Notes under the pieces: model-generated | Database searches by the model: none | Told to the model about the DNA's origin: nothing | What the model saw: the letters and a program-made list of their open reading frames with translations, nothing else | Shown here: one piece after another, positions 41,439 to 51,343 of the stretch | Layout of the letters: every line of letters starts with the position of its first letter | Numbering within the stretch: the stretch's first letter is position 1 | Position numbers and translations under genes: made by a program | Origin: Arcicella rosea | GTDB lineage: Bacteria > Bacteroidota > Bacteroidia > Cytophagales > Spirosomataceae | Reading direction: 5' to 3' | Length of the DNA stretch: 64,000 bases | Assembly (NCBI RefSeq): GCF_014204325.1 | Contig: NZ_JACHKT010000005.1 | Coordinates: 1-64,000, forward strand

Positions 41439-42365
41439 TTACTTTAAAAACTCTATATTCCTTTTTAGACCAACGTACTTTGTACGCTTTAAAGGTGATT
41501 TTCTAAAGATGGTTTGGAACACTTCTTCAGTGATTTCTTCCCAATCATTTTTAGTAAAATTCGCTAAATCGGGGTGGAGATTAAACTGTGGTTCTTGATG
41601 GGGTTTTGAAAAACGATTCCAAGGACAAACATCTTGGCAGATGTCACAACCGAAAAACCAATTTTCAAACTTATTCTGTACTTCTACGGGAATGGCTTCT
41701 TTCAATTCAATGGTATAATAACTAATACATTTAGAGCCATCAACCACATAAGGTTCAATGATGGCATCCGTTGGACAAGCTTCAACACAACGAGTACAAG
41801 TACCACAATAATCTTTTACGGGGCCGTCGGGTTCTAGTGGCAAATCCAAAATTAATTCTGCAATAAAAAAGAAACTCCCTTGTTTTTTATTGATGAGATT
41901 ACTGTTTTTACCAATCCAACCTAAACCTCCTTTTTTCGCCCAAGCTTTATCCATTACTGGTGCAGAATCTACAAAAACTCTTCCTCCAACTTCTCCAATC
42001 TCTTCTTGAATGTACTCTAAAAATGCTTTTAGTTTCTCTTTTACCACAAAATGATAATCTGTACCATAAGCGTATTTTGAAAGTTTTAAATCATTTACAC
42101 CTTCGGGTAATCTTTGAGAAGGATAATAATTAAAAAGCAAAGAAACCACCGACTTGGCATCGTCCACCAATAATCGTGGGTCGAGGCGTTTGTCGAAATG
42201 GTTTTCCATGTACTGCATTTTGCCCTGATGATTTGCTTTTAGCCAATTTTCTAGTCTTGGTGCTTCTTCTTCCAAAAATCCAGCTTCAGAAATGCCACAA
42301 AAATCAAAGCCTAATTCTTTGGCTTTTTGTTTAATTAAGAAAGAATATTGGGCTTTGTTAATCAT
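41439..42365 (-). CDS. queG: Epoxyqueuosine reductase QueG
   Basis: Reduces epoxyqueuosine to queuosine in tRNA, a cobalamin- and Fe-S-dependent cytoplasmic enzyme. Two 4Fe-4S sites are visible: [16 protein letters not shown] near 184-199 and [11 protein letters not shown] near 238-248. The 308-residue length is shorter than E. coli QueG (about 379), lacking the C-terminal repeat domain, as in many Bacteroidota. queA, the preceding step, is at 5100-6152. Confidence 0.94.
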   Translation of the reverse strand: MINKAQYSFLIKQKAKELGFDFCGISEAGFLEEEAPRLENWLKANHQGKMQYMENHFDKRLDPRLLVDDAKSVVSLLFNYYPSQRLPEGVNDLKLSKYAYGTDYHFVVKEKLKAFLEYIQEEIGEVGGRVFVDSAPVMDKAWAKKGGLGWIGKNSNLINKKQGSFFFIAELILDLPLEPDGPVKDYCGTCTRCVEACPTDAIIEPYVVDGSKCISYYTIELKEAIPVEVQNKFENWFFGCDICQDVCPWNRFSKPHQEPQFNLHPDLANFTKNDWEEITEEVFQTIFRKSPLKRTKYVGLKRNIEFLK

Positions 42366-42434
42366 TTATGAAGTAATCAATACAATTTAAGCAACGTTTT
42401 CATTTATCTTAAACAATTGGTAAAAGCAATTTGA

Positions 42435-42473
42435 AATACTAATTACCAATCACTATTTACTAATCACTACCTA
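42435..42473. repeat. 7-bp periodic repeat
   Basis: Heptads aatacta, attacca, atcacta, tttacta, atcacta, then cctaa, which runs into the stop codon of the dioxygenase gene. It is the inverted counterpart of the 40161 tract. Confidence 0.7.
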
Positions 42474-43346
42474 AGCAATTTTTACAGAAGTCATCGTCAG
42501 AGAACCACCCACTGGCACATCGTTGAAAAAGCTAGCTTCTTCGTTTTTCTCTTGCATTCCTAAAATATATAATAAAGGATAGTAGTGGTCGGGTGTAGGA
42601 ATTGCCAATTTAGCGGCTTGTCCCATACTTTCGTAATTTATTAAGTCTTTATGATTTCTTTCTGTGATATTCTTTTTGAATTTTTCATTCATTTCAATCG
42701 CCCAATCATAGCCATAAGTACTATTTATTTTCTGAAAATCTACCATTCTTAGATTATGCACCATATTTCCACTTCCAATAATTAGTACTCCTTTTCTACG
42801 CAATGTGGCTAATTCTTGTGCTAATTCATAATGATATTGTGGCGACTGATGATAATCGATACTCAATTGTAAAATCGGAATATTGGCTTTTGGATAGATA
42901 TGACGAATGATTGTCCAAGTTCCATGGTCTAAACCCCAATCATGGTCTAAATGAACTCCTGTTTTTGTAATGAGTTTCTGAGTTTCTTCTGCTATGGCTG
43001 GGCTACCAATGGCTGGATATTGTACATCAAATAACGCTTTAGGAAAACCACCAAAATCATGAATTGTTCTAGGTTTTTCCATAGCAGTTACAAAAGTACC
43101 TCTTGTAAGCCAATGTGCCGAAATACATATTACCGCAGTTGGTTCAGGAAAATCTTTCGCTAAAGTTGCCCATTGCTGACTGAACTGATTATTTTCGATA
43201 CCATTCATCGGAGAACCATGCCCTATAAATAATAATGGAGTCTTTTGTTCTTGTTGTGATAATTGCTCAGAAAATACTTTTAACGTTCCTAATGCTGACA
43301 TGGCTAATACCCCAGTGGTGGCTTTTATAAATGTTTTACGATTCAT
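42471..43346 (-). CDS. 4,5-DOPA dioxygenase extradiol-like protein (YgiD family)
   Basis: A class III extradiol dioxygenase-fold protein of 291 residues. Family blocks: FIGHGSPMNGIENN with a metal histidine, ICISAHW, DHGTW, VLIIGSGNMVHNLR and PTPDHYYPLLYILG. The N-terminal 27 residues (MNRKTFIKATTGVLAMSALGT) look like a Tat-like or general signal, suggesting export, which not all YgiD relatives have. The natural substrate is unknown; catechol-type ring cleavage is inferred from the family. Confidence 0.88.
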   Translation of the reverse strand: MNRKTFIKATTGVLAMSALGTLKVFSEQLSQQEQKTPLLFIGHGSPMNGIENNQFSQQWATLAKDFPEPTAVICISAHWLTRGTFVTAMEKPRTIHDFGGFPKALFDVQYPAIGSPAIAEETQKLITKTGVHLDHDWGLDHGTWTIIRHIYPKANIPILQLSIDYHQSPQYHYELAQELATLRRKGVLIIGSGNMVHNLRMVDFQKINSTYGYDWAIEMNEKFKKNITERNHKDLINYESMGQAAKLAIPTPDHYYPLLYILGMQEKNEEASFFNDVPVGGSLTMTSVKIA

Positions 43347-43557
43347 TTTTAAAAAATACTATATTTTATCCAACGAATTGAATCAATACTAAGTTCAAAG
43401 CGTAAATTAGCATGAAAATCGATAAGTAATTTTACTCATTTTTTAAGAAATTTTGTCAATATTGCCATTTTCAGAATTTTCTTTGGGAAAACAATTTTGA
43501 AGCACAGCATTATTTTTTTAAATTAGGGTAATAACAACTAATAAATATCCAAAGCCT

Positions 43558-44988
43558 ATGAATTTTAGTTTTGACAACTACCAAACCGAAGGCTTCTTCG
43601 ATGAAATGTTTGATGCACAAGGTAATGTGCGTATGGGTTACGAAGCATTTAAGGAACGGGTAGAACAGTTAAAGATTGAAGAGTTTACTCGTCGCCACCA
43701 AGCAGCCGAACGTTCGCTGATGGCAATGGGTATTACATTCAATGTTTATTCGGAAAATGAAGGAACAGAACGCATTATGCCTGTTGATATTATTCCCCGA
43801 GTAATTGAAGCTGAAGACTGGAAAAAAACCGAAAAAGGGTTAATACAACGTATTACAGCTTTGAATATGTTTTTGGATGATATTTATCACGACCAAAAAA
43901 TATTGAAAGACGGTATCATTCCTCGTGAATTAATCGAAACTTCAAAAGACTTTTTGCGTCCTTGTGTGGGGATTCGTCCACCAAAAGGCATTTATATTCA
44001 CATTACTGGTACGGATTTAATCCGTGGTGATGACGGAAAGTTTATGGTTTTGGAAGACAACCTCCGCTGTCCATCAGGTGTTTCTTACATGCTTGAAAAC
44101 AGAGAACTACTAAAACGTACTTTCCCTGAAGTATTGGGTAAAACCAGAGTGCAATCTATTTCTGATTATCCAAACAAATTGTTGCAGATGTTACAACACA
44201 TCAGCGACCGTCCAAATCCTACGGTTTGTGTATTGACTCCGGGAATTTATAATTCAGCTTACTTTGAACATTCGTACTTAGCACAACAAATGGGTGTTGA
44301 ATTGGTAGATGCCAGAGATTTAGTCGTGCATGATGGTTATGTGAAAATGAGAACCACTAAAGGTTTTCAAATTGTAGATGTAATTTATCGTAGAATTGAC
44401 GATACTTTCTTAGATCCAAAAGCATTCAATCCTGATTCATTAATTGGTATTCCAGGGATTTTTGATGTGTATAAAAAAGGTAGAGTTGCTTTAGCGAATG
44501 CACCCGGAACAGGCGTTGCTGATGATAAAGTAATTTATGCTTACGTACCAAGAATCATCAAGTATTATTTAGGCGAAGACCCAATCATTCCAAATGTTGA
44601 AACTTTTATTTGTGGTGAGGAAGCTGATTGCAAATATGTGTTAGAAAATATTGAGAAATTGGTAGTAAAAGAAGCCAATGAAGCGGGTGGTTATGGTATG
44701 TTGATTGGACCAAAATCAACGAAAGAAGAACAAGAAATCTTTAAAGCACGTATCAAAGCAAATCCAAGAAATTATATTGCTCAACCTACGATTTCACTTT
44801 CAAGAGTTCCATGTTTGATTGATGATCACTCAGAAGGCAGACACGTTGACTTACGTCCATACATACTTTATGGAGATGGCGTAAAAGTAATTCCGGGCGG
44901 CTTAACCCGTGTAGCATTGCGCAAAGGCTCTTTAGTAGTAAATTCATCACAAGGTGGAGGTTCTAAAGATACTTGGGTATTGTATTAA
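43558..44988 (+). CDS. Circularly permuted type 2 ATP-grasp protein
   Basis: A 476-residue ATP-grasp protein (former DUF404/407) probably forming an amide or peptide-like bond. Visible family segments: [39 protein letters not shown], and [15 protein letters not shown], plus [12 protein letters not shown]. In many genomes this gene is followed by an alpha-E domain protein and a transglutaminase-like gene; here a terminator follows directly, so it stands alone. Confidence 0.9.
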   Translation: MNFSFDNYQTEGFFDEMFDAQGNVRMGYEAFKERVEQLKIEEFTRRHQAAERSLMAMGITFNVYSENEGTERIMPVDIIPRVIEAEDWKKTEKGLIQRITALNMFLDDIYHDQKILKDGIIPRELIETSKDFLRPCVGIRPPKGIYIHITGTDLIRGDDGKFMVLEDNLRCPSGVSYMLENRELLKRTFPEVLGKTRVQSISDYPNKLLQMLQHISDRPNPTVCVLTPGIYNSAYFEHSYLAQQMGVELVDARDLVVHDGYVKMRTTKGFQIVDVIYRRIDDTFLDPKAFNPDSLIGIPGIFDVYKKGRVALANAPGTGVADDKVIYAYVPRIIKYYLGEDPIIPNVETFICGEEADCKYVLENIEKLVVKEANEAGGYGMLIGPKSTKEEQEIFKARIKANPRNYIAQPTISLSRVPCLIDDHSEGRHVDLRPYILYGDGVKVIPGGLTRVALRKGSLVVNSSQGGGSKDTWVLY

Positions 44989-45011
44989 CAAGATTGCTCC
45001 TAAAATTTTTG

Positions 45012-45041
45012 AAAAGGCAAGCTTAACGGCTTGCCTTTTTT
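45012..45041 (+). terminator. Rho-independent terminator
   Basis: Stem aaaaggcaagc / gcttgcctttt with a 6-nt loop followed by T-run, 24 bp after the ATP-grasp gene. Confidence 0.9.
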
Positions 45042-45220
45042 ATTTTTCTATCATTTTAATTAACATTTTAGCAGTATTCGTCCAATAACTTTATAAATCA
45101 AATGGTAGCGAACTGTGAACATTTCCAGTACCTTGAACCACTACTTTCCTTTATTTTATTAATATAATCTAATATTTTCACGAATATTCATAATTTTGGC
45201 TTGTATTTAAACATTCAATT

Positions 45221-46225
45221 ATGCTTTACTCAAGAATTACAGGTATCGGACATTACGTGCCTGAAAACATCATCAGCAATCAACATTTAGAAACATTAAT
45301 GGATACTTCGGACGCTTGGATTACAGAACGAACGGGTATCAAAGAGCGACGATACTTTACTTTAGGAAAAGATACCAACGCTTCAATGGCTACAGAAGCT
45401 GCTAAAATTGCCATTGAAAGAGCTGGAATTAGTGCAGAAGACATTGACTTCATTGTTTATGCTACCATCACCCCTGATTATTATTTCCCTGGGCCCGGTT
45501 TTGTGATGCAAAGAAATTTAGGGATTCAAAATGCTGGAGTACTTGATATCAGAGACCAATGTTCTGGATTTATTTATGCTTTATCTACAGCAGACCAATT
45601 TATTCGTTCTGGAATGTATAAAAACATTTTAGTAATAGGAGCTGAAATTCAATCTACTTTCCTAAATCCAAGTAATGAAGGCAGAGGCGTGGCTGTAATT
45701 TTTGGAGATGGAGCAGGTGCTGTTGTTTTACAAGCCACTGAAGATGAAAACCACAGAATACTTTCAACGCATTTACATGCAGATGGTAGATACGCAGAAG
45801 ACCTTTACGTAAAAGAGCCAAGCAGTAGCAGCAGTGCTGGTAGATTTTATGATAATTTAATTAATGACAAAACAAGTGGAGATGTAATTATGAATGGAAA
45901 TGCTGTTTTTAAACATGCCGTAGTGCGTTTTCCAGAAGTAATTCGTGAAGCTTTGGATAAAAATAGCTTAAAAGCAGCAGATATTGATTTGTTGGTTCCT
46001 CATCAAGCTAATTTGAGAATCTCAGAATATGTACGCCAACAAATGGGATTGCCAGAAGAAAAAGTCATGAATAATATTCAAAAGTATGGTAACACAACAG
46101 CAGCTTCGATTCCAATAGCCCTTTGTGAAGCATGGGAAACGGGTAGAATAAAAGATGGAGATTTAGTATGTTTAGCCGCTTTTGGTAGTGGATTTACTTG
46201 GGGCTCAGCGTTGATTCGTTGGTAA
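45221..46225 (+). CDS. fabH: 3-oxoacyl-ACP synthase III (FabH-type)
   Basis: Starts fatty-acid chains by condensing acyl-CoA with malonyl-ACP. The cysteine nucleophile lies in DIRDQCSGFIYAL (about 115), the histidine in VPHQANLRI (about 259) and the asparagine in YGNTTAASIP (about 289). 334 residues. A TAATTTTG box upstream (about 45191) could serve as promoter -7. No other fatty-acid genes are adjacent, so it may be a second copy or a specialised KAS III. Confidence 0.9.
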   Translation: MLYSRITGIGHYVPENIISNQHLETLMDTSDAWITERTGIKERRYFTLGKDTNASMATEAAKIAIERAGISAEDIDFIVYATITPDYYFPGPGFVMQRNLGIQNAGVLDIRDQCSGFIYALSTADQFIRSGMYKNILVIGAEIQSTFLNPSNEGRGVAVIFGDGAGAVVLQATEDENHRILSTHLHADGRYAEDLYVKEPSSSSSAGRFYDNLINDKTSGDVIMNGNAVFKHAVVRFPEVIREALDKNSLKAADIDLLVPHQANLRISEYVRQQMGLPEEKVMNNIQKYGNTTAASIPIALCEAWETGRIKDGDLVCLAAFGSGFTWGSALIRW

Positions 46226-46458
46226 ATAATACGCTGGTTTAAATAGCTTTTGAGAGGAATTAGTATATTTTAACTTAATTTTTTCTGTAAGAATTCAGTC
46301 ATTAAATAAGCTATCTGATTGAAGTGTTTAAAACGAACAATTTGATTGGATTAATTTACTGCCAAATATACCCTAAGGAACAGGAAGGAAGAATCAGTAA
46401 ATCATATCAAGTTGCAGCTTCATTCTCAAGCAGGTGGTTAAATCCATGAATATTTAAT

Positions 46459-47787
46459 ATGAAAAAACTGATTCTTACACTGGCGTGTTTAATATTGGGA
46501 TACACGCAGACGGTAGCACAAAAGACGGCTAAAGCCACTTTTCCTGATGGTAGCCCAATAACTAGTTGGTTTACAACCAATAAAAAAGTAAGCCTTGCCC
46601 AGCTTGGTAAAGCGTATATCATTACAGACTTTGGCGTTAAACAAGATAGTACTCTTGTACAAACGGTACTTATTCAAAAAACCATTGATGCGGCAGCTGA
46701 AAAAGGCGGAGGCGTAATCGTAATTCCGAAAGGGACTTTTATGAGTGGTGCTTTGTTTTTCAAACCCAAAACGCATTTGTATGTATCTGAAGGTGCTGTA
46801 TTGAAAGGTTCAGATAATATTGCGGATTATCCTAAAATGCCTTCACGCATGGAAGGACAAAGTTTAGATTATTTCACAGCTTTGGTAAATGCTTATAGAG
46901 TAGATGGCTTTACGATTTCTGGGAAAGGAACGATTGATGGGAACGGATTACACTATTGGGAAGCTTTTTGGGCTAGGCGTAAAGAAAACCCCAATTGTAC
47001 TAACTTAGAAGTTTCTCGTCCTCGATTGGTATTTATTTGGCAGTGTAATAACGTACAAGTACAAGATGTAAAGTTGCATAATTCGGGTTTTTGGACTAGT
47101 CATTATTATCAATGTAAAAATGTGAAAGTATTGGATGTTCATATTTACTCACCATACAAGCCCGTAAAAGCACCAAGTACCGATGCTATTGATATTGATG
47201 TTTGTAACAATGTACTTATTAAAGGCTGTTATATGTCGGTCAATGATGATGCGATTGCTTTGAAAGGCGGCAAAGGTCCTTGGGCAGACCGTGTACCAAA
47301 TAACGGAGCTAATACAAATATCATCATCGAAGATTGTGAGTTTGGCTTTTGTCATTCGGCACTTACTTGTGGTAGTGAGGCTATTCATAACCGTAATATT
47401 ATCATGCGTAATTGTCATGTTAATGAAGCAACTAGAATTCTATGGTTAAAAATGCGACCAGATACGCCACAACTTTACGAGTATATTAGTTTGGAGAATA
47501 TCAAAGGGCAAGCCCATAGTTTATTGTATGTAAAACCTTGGAAACAATTCTTTGATTTGCAAGGACGCTCAGATGTGCCAATTTCATATTCAGACCACGT
47601 GAGCCTGAAAAACATTGAAGTAAAATGTGATATTTTCTATGATGTAGCCATTTCAGAATATGATAAGTTATCAAACTTTAGTTTTGAAAACTTTACTGTT
47701 GAAAGTAAAAATGCTTCAATTGATAAAAGCGTAGTAAAGGGCTTTACTTTAAAGAATGTGAAAGTGAATAATAAAATGGTAGATTAA
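46459..47787 (+). CDS. Glycoside hydrolase family 28 (polygalacturonase-like), exported
   Basis: A secreted pectin-degrading enzyme candidate of 442 residues with signal peptide MKKLILTLACLILGYTQTVAQ. The right-handed beta-helix has the GH28 catalytic blocks: PSTDAIDIDVC (Asp), SVNDDAIALKGG (Asp pair) and the His-containing SEAIHNRNI segment. The last catalytic block is atypical: the usual RIK reads WLKMRPD. It could act on rhamnogalacturonan or oligogalacturonides. Not in a visible polysaccharide-utilisation locus. Confidence 0.87.
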   Translation: MKKLILTLACLILGYTQTVAQKTAKATFPDGSPITSWFTTNKKVSLAQLGKAYIITDFGVKQDSTLVQTVLIQKTIDAAAEKGGGVIVIPKGTFMSGALFFKPKTHLYVSEGAVLKGSDNIADYPKMPSRMEGQSLDYFTALVNAYRVDGFTISGKGTIDGNGLHYWEAFWARRKENPNCTNLEVSRPRLVFIWQCNNVQVQDVKLHNSGFWTSHYYQCKNVKVLDVHIYSPYKPVKAPSTDAIDIDVCNNVLIKGCYMSVNDDAIALKGGKGPWADRVPNNGANTNIIIEDCEFGFCHSALTCGSEAIHNRNIIMRNCHVNEATRILWLKMRPDTPQLYEYISLENIKGQAHSLLYVKPWKQFFDLQGRSDVPISYSDHVSLKNIEVKCDIFYDVAISEYDKLSNFSFENFTVESKNASIDKSVVKGFTLKNVKVNNKMVD

Positions 47788-47805
47788 GTATTAGAGATGT
47801 GTTAT

Positions 47806-47848
47806 AATCAAAAGAGCCTTTGCATTCAGCAAAAGCTCTTTTGATTTT
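47806..47848. terminator. Bidirectional terminator
   Basis: Stem aatcaaaagagc / gctcttttgatt with a short inner pairing, between the convergent GH28 and VOC genes. Confidence 0.85.
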
Positions 47849-47877
47849 ATATCATTTTTAACAGAAAAATATCAGAA

Positions 47878-48309
47878 TTATACAGCTTGTTCAGCAGTAT
47901 CGTAATTTACCATCCATTGAATGCCGAATTTATCAACAAACATTCCGAAGTAAGCACCCCAAAAAGTATCTTGTAATGGCATTGTTATTTGTCCACCAGC
48001 CGAAAGTCCATCAAATAAAGCGGTAGCTTCTTCTTTAGATTCGGCATTGATTGAAATTGAAAAATTACTCCCAAAAGTAACTAAACCATGTGTTTCTGAA
48101 GTATCACTGCCCATTAAAACATGGTTGTCACCAATAGGTAAAGTAACGTGCATGATTTTTTCACCTTCACTTTCAGACAGAGGTTCTTCTGAGGGAGCAT
48201 CTTTAAAGCGTCCAATGTATGAAAACTCAACGCCAAATACAGATTTGTAAAAATTAAAAGCTTCTTCGCAGTTGCCATTGAAGACTAAATAAGGAGTAAT
48301 TGTTGCCAT
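47878..48309 (-). CDS. VOC-family protein (PhnB/glyoxalase-like)
   Basis: A 143-residue cytoplasmic VOC protein, with the PhnB-like start TPYLVFNGNCEEAFNFYKSVFG and the C-terminal WGAYFGMFVDKFGIQWMVNY block. PhnB-like members often have no proven reaction. Start ATG 48309. Upstream, a ttggc-ttt-gccaa palindrome lies at 48348-48360. Confidence 0.9.
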   Translation of the reverse strand: MATITPYLVFNGNCEEAFNFYKSVFGVEFSYIGRFKDAPSEEPLSESEGEKIMHVTLPIGDNHVLMGSDTSETHGLVTFGSNFSISINAESKEEATALFDGLSAGGQITMPLQDTFWGAYFGMFVDKFGIQWMVNYDTAEQAV

Positions 48310-48651
48310 GATTATTTGTTATAAAAGGTTATTTGAAAGAATTGATTTTGGCTTTGCCAAGCCTTTTTCTACATTGAAAAACAACATCATTAAATAGATT
48401 GCTGAGGAGTATCTTCTTTAAACTCCTTCTTGAAGATTTTATCTAAACCGAGTTTTAGGATTCAATTAAAAAAACAAAAATAAGATAAAGCTTTGATTAT
48501 CAAAGGATAGATTATGGCAATTTCAGGGTAAATCCCGACAAAATATTACTGTTTATAAATTTGGGAGAGATTTGCTGAATAGAAACCGTATTTAGTCCTT
48601 TAGAAGATTAGATTTTGTATTTTTGTAAAATACAATCCATATTAATTGAAG
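48310..48651. other. Divergent intergenic region
   Basis: A 342-bp AT-rich spacer between the VOC and MFS genes. It holds a small perfect palindrome (ttggc-ttt-gccaa at 48348-48360) and a TATTTTTG -7-like box at 48619-48626 serving the MFS gene. No coding remnant seen. Confidence 0.4.
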
Positions 48652-49905
48652 ATGACACAACCAACAGAAAAAGTTTTTTCACCTTATCAGGTTTTTATGA
48701 TTGCCATTTTGGCATTTATTCAGTTTACGGTGATTTTAGATTTTATGGTATTGTCGCCATTAGGAGCGATTTTGATGCCGACTTTAAAAATAACTACTTC
48801 ACAATTTGGTTTTGTTGTTTCTGCTTATGCTTTTAGTGCTGGTGCATCTGGATTATTGGCAGCAGGTTTTGCAGATAAATTTGATAGAAAAAAATTCTTA
48901 TTGTTTTTCTATGTAGGTTTTATCGTTGGAACAGCACTTTGTGCAATGGCAACAGATTACCACTTTTTATTATTTGCAAGAATTTTTACAGGGATTTTTG
49001 GCGGAGTAATTGGCTCGGTAGGTTTTGCCATTATTTCAGATATTTTTAAATTAGAAGTACGTGGACGAGTAATGGGTTTTGTACAAATGGCTTTTGCTGC
49101 AAGCCAAGTATTGGGTTTGCCGATTGGACTTTTGTTAGCCAATAGCTTTGATTGGCATGCACCATTCTGGATGATTGTTGGCGTAAGTATTATTGTTGGG
49201 ATTGTCATTTTCTTTAAAATGAAACCTGTAACCGAACACTTAGCCATCAAAAGTGACCGTAATGCTTTTCAACATCTTGCTAAAACGATTTCAGAACCTC
49301 ATTATCTCAGGGCTTTTATCGGCACAATTTTACTTTCAACAGGTGGATTTATGTTAATGCCTTTCGGAAGTGCTTATGGAACAAATAACCTAGGTTTGAA
49401 ATTAGAAGAATTGCCCATTATGTATGGAGTAACAGGAGTGTTTTCAATTATTTTTGGACCAATGATTGGTAAAATGAGTGATAGATTGGGCAAATTCAAT
49501 ACTTTTTTCATCGGGTCAATTATCAGTATGATTTTAGTGGGAATCTATACACAATTAGGCATTACGCCACTTTGGGTAATTATCATTCTGAATGTAATAC
49601 TTTTTACAGGAATTTCTGCTCGAATGATTTCATCTTCTGCTTTAATGACCGCCATTCCTTCGATGAAGGACAGAGGTGCTTTTATGAGTATCAACTCTTC
49701 GATTCAACAGATTTCGGGTGGAGTAGCTTCTTTTGTAGCGGGTTTGATTGTCGTACAAAGACCAGATGGCATTTTAGAACACTACGATATGTTGGGATAC
49801 ACTGTAATAGGTTCGATGTTGGTAGCCATTGGTTTAATTTATTGGGTAGATTTATATATCAAAAAACGTGAGGCTAGTAAAAGTTTGGAAGATTTAAAAG
49901 TGTAA
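48652..49905 (+). CDS. MFS transporter (arabinose-efflux/Bcr-like type)
   Basis: A 12-helix carrier of about 418 residues with the loop motif AAGFADKFDRKKFLLF and half-repeat GKMSDRLGKFNTF. ATG 48652 is preferred to the TTG 6 nt upstream. Helix 1 contains the acidic VILDFMVL segment common in this group. A drug or sugar efflux role is typical for the family; substrate unknown. Confidence 0.88.
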   Translation: MTQPTEKVFSPYQVFMIAILAFIQFTVILDFMVLSPLGAILMPTLKITTSQFGFVVSAYAFSAGASGLLAAGFADKFDRKKFLLFFYVGFIVGTALCAMATDYHFLLFARIFTGIFGGVIGSVGFAIISDIFKLEVRGRVMGFVQMAFAASQVLGLPIGLLLANSFDWHAPFWMIVGVSIIVGIVIFFKMKPVTEHLAIKSDRNAFQHLAKTISEPHYLRAFIGTILLSTGGFMLMPFGSAYGTNNLGLKLEELPIMYGVTGVFSIIFGPMIGKMSDRLGKFNTFFIGSIISMILVGIYTQLGITPLWVIIILNVILFTGISARMISSSALMTAIPSMKDRGAFMSINSSIQQISGGVASFVAGLIVVQRPDGILEHYDMLGYTVIGSMLVAIGLIYWVDLYIKKREASKSLEDLKV

Positions 49906-49926
49906 ATTTCCGTTAAAGAAATCAAT

Positions 49927-49958
49927 AAAAAGGATTCACTGTTGGGTGAATCCTTTTT
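49927..49958. terminator. Bidirectional terminator
   Basis: Stem aaaaaggattcac / gtgaatccttttt with a short loop, between convergent MFS and AMP nucleosidase genes. Confidence 0.9.
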
Positions 49959-49959
49959 A

Positions 49960-50733
49960 TTATTCAAATCTTAAATGTTTCACAGATTCGCCAGAATTAG
50001 CAAGTTCTACCAATGAATCTATGCCAATTTGTAAATGCTTTTCTACAAAATTGGTCGTTACTTTTTTATCACTTTCTTCCGTTTTTACGCCTTCGGGTGT
50101 CATTGGATTGTCTGAAACCAAGAGTAAAGCTCCATGAGGAATTTTATTGGCAAAACCTGCCGTAAAAATCGTAGCAGTTTCCATGTCAATCGCCATTGCT
50201 CTAATATCAGTTAAATATTGTTTGAAAGCCTCATCGTGTTCCCAAACTCTTCTGTTGGTTGTATAAACTAAGCCTGTCCAGTAATCTAATTCATGTTTTT
50301 TAATCATGGATGAAACCGAACGTTGCAAACGGAAAGAAGGAAGTGCTGGTACTTCTTTAGGCATGTATTCGTCAGAAGTTCCTTCGCCACGTACAGCGGC
50401 AATCGGTAAAATCAAATCTCCCAAACCAAGGTTTTTTTTCAAACCTCCAAATTTTCCTAAAAATAAAACTGCTTTAGGTTCAATAGCCGAAAGTAAATCC
50501 ATCACAGTTGCCGCCATTGGCGAACCCATTCCGAAGTTAATGATTGAAATATTATTAGCTGTAGCACTTTGCATTGGGCGATCTTTCCCTCTGATTTCTA
50601 CGTTAAATTGTTGGGCAAACATCACGACGTAATTGCTGAAATTTGTCAATAAAATGTATTGTCCGAATTCATTCAGTTGCATTCCCGTGTATCTTGGAAG
50701 CCAGTTCTCTACAATGTCTTGTTTTGTTTTCAT
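49960..50733 (-). CDS. amn: AMP nucleosidase
   Basis: Cleaves AMP to adenine and ribose 5-phosphate. The 257-residue short form is usual in Bacteroidota. It has the nucleoside-phosphorylase fold: INFGMGSPMAATVMDLL near 80, LFLGKFGGLKKNLGLGDLI, IAAVRGEGTSDEYMP, and the acidic AIDMETATIFTAGF motif that contacts the ribose. ATG 50733 is preferred; a further in-frame ATG at 50787 would add 18 atypical residues. Confidence 0.92.
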   Translation of the reverse strand: MKTKQDIVENWLPRYTGMQLNEFGQYILLTNFSNYVVMFAQQFNVEIRGKDRPMQSATANNISIINFGMGSPMAATVMDLLSAIEPKAVLFLGKFGGLKKNLGLGDLILPIAAVRGEGTSDEYMPKEVPALPSFRLQRSVSSMIKKHELDYWTGLVYTTNRRVWEHDEAFKQYLTDIRAMAIDMETATIFTAGFANKIPHGALLLVSDNPMTPEGVKTEESDKKVTTNFVEKHLQIGIDSLVELANSGESVKHLRFE

Positions 50734-50834
50734 AATTTTGATTTTAATTTGTGATTGGAAAATGGGCGATTTATATTTTATTTGCAACCTGATTCATCTC
50801 TAAAATTCATCCTTTCAAAAATTCATCAAGTATC

Positions 50835-51278
50835 TTGGAAAATCTAAATCTCCCACCTTATGACTACAAATTAAGGAAAGTTGATGAAAAAATCTATATT
50901 TATGACATCCTTAGGCGTAAATATATTGTACTTACTCCCGAAGAATGGGTCAGGCAGCATTTTGTACATTTCTTGATAAACCATCATCAGTATCCAAAAA
51001 GTTTAATCAAATTAGAAAGTTCATTGAAGTATAATACGCTGTTAAAACGAACTGATATTCAAGTTTATGGAAGAGATGGCAATTTGATGATGATTGTGGA
51101 ATGTAAAGCACCTTATATCAAACTAACACAAAATGTTTTTAGTCAAGCTGCGGAATATAACCAAGTACTAAAAGCAGAGTATTTGACCATTACAAACGGA
51201 ATGATTTATCATTGCTGTAAAACTAATTGGGAAAATAAGCACCTAGAATTTCTGAAAGATTTACCTTTATTTGTCTAA
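50835..51278 (+). CDS. HsdR N-terminal-domain (PD-(D/E)XK) small protein
   Basis: A 147-residue stand-alone version of the nuclease-like HSDR_N domain. Nuclease-fold residues are visible: E in IKLESSLKYN, D in KRTDIQVYGRDG and the ExK pair in MMIVECKAPYIK. No methylase, specificity or helicase gene is adjacent. The only in-frame start that keeps the conserved N-terminal block (LNLPPYDYKLRK ... VLTPEEWVRQ) is TTG at 50835, so a TTG start is likely. Function unknown; it seems to be a core-type Bacteroidota gene rather than a restriction enzyme. Confidence 0.82.
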   Translation: MENLNLPPYDYKLRKVDEKIYIYDILRRKYIVLTPEEWVRQHFVHFLINHHQYPKSLIKLESSLKYNTLLKRTDIQVYGRDGNLMMIVECKAPYIKLTQNVFSQAAEYNQVLKAEYLTITNGMIYHCCKTNWENKHLEFLKDLPLFV

Positions 51279-51343
51279 AATTTCATGTTTCAATAATTTC
51301 ATACAATCTTTGCATCATTACCTTTGTGAAAAAAACCTTCAAC

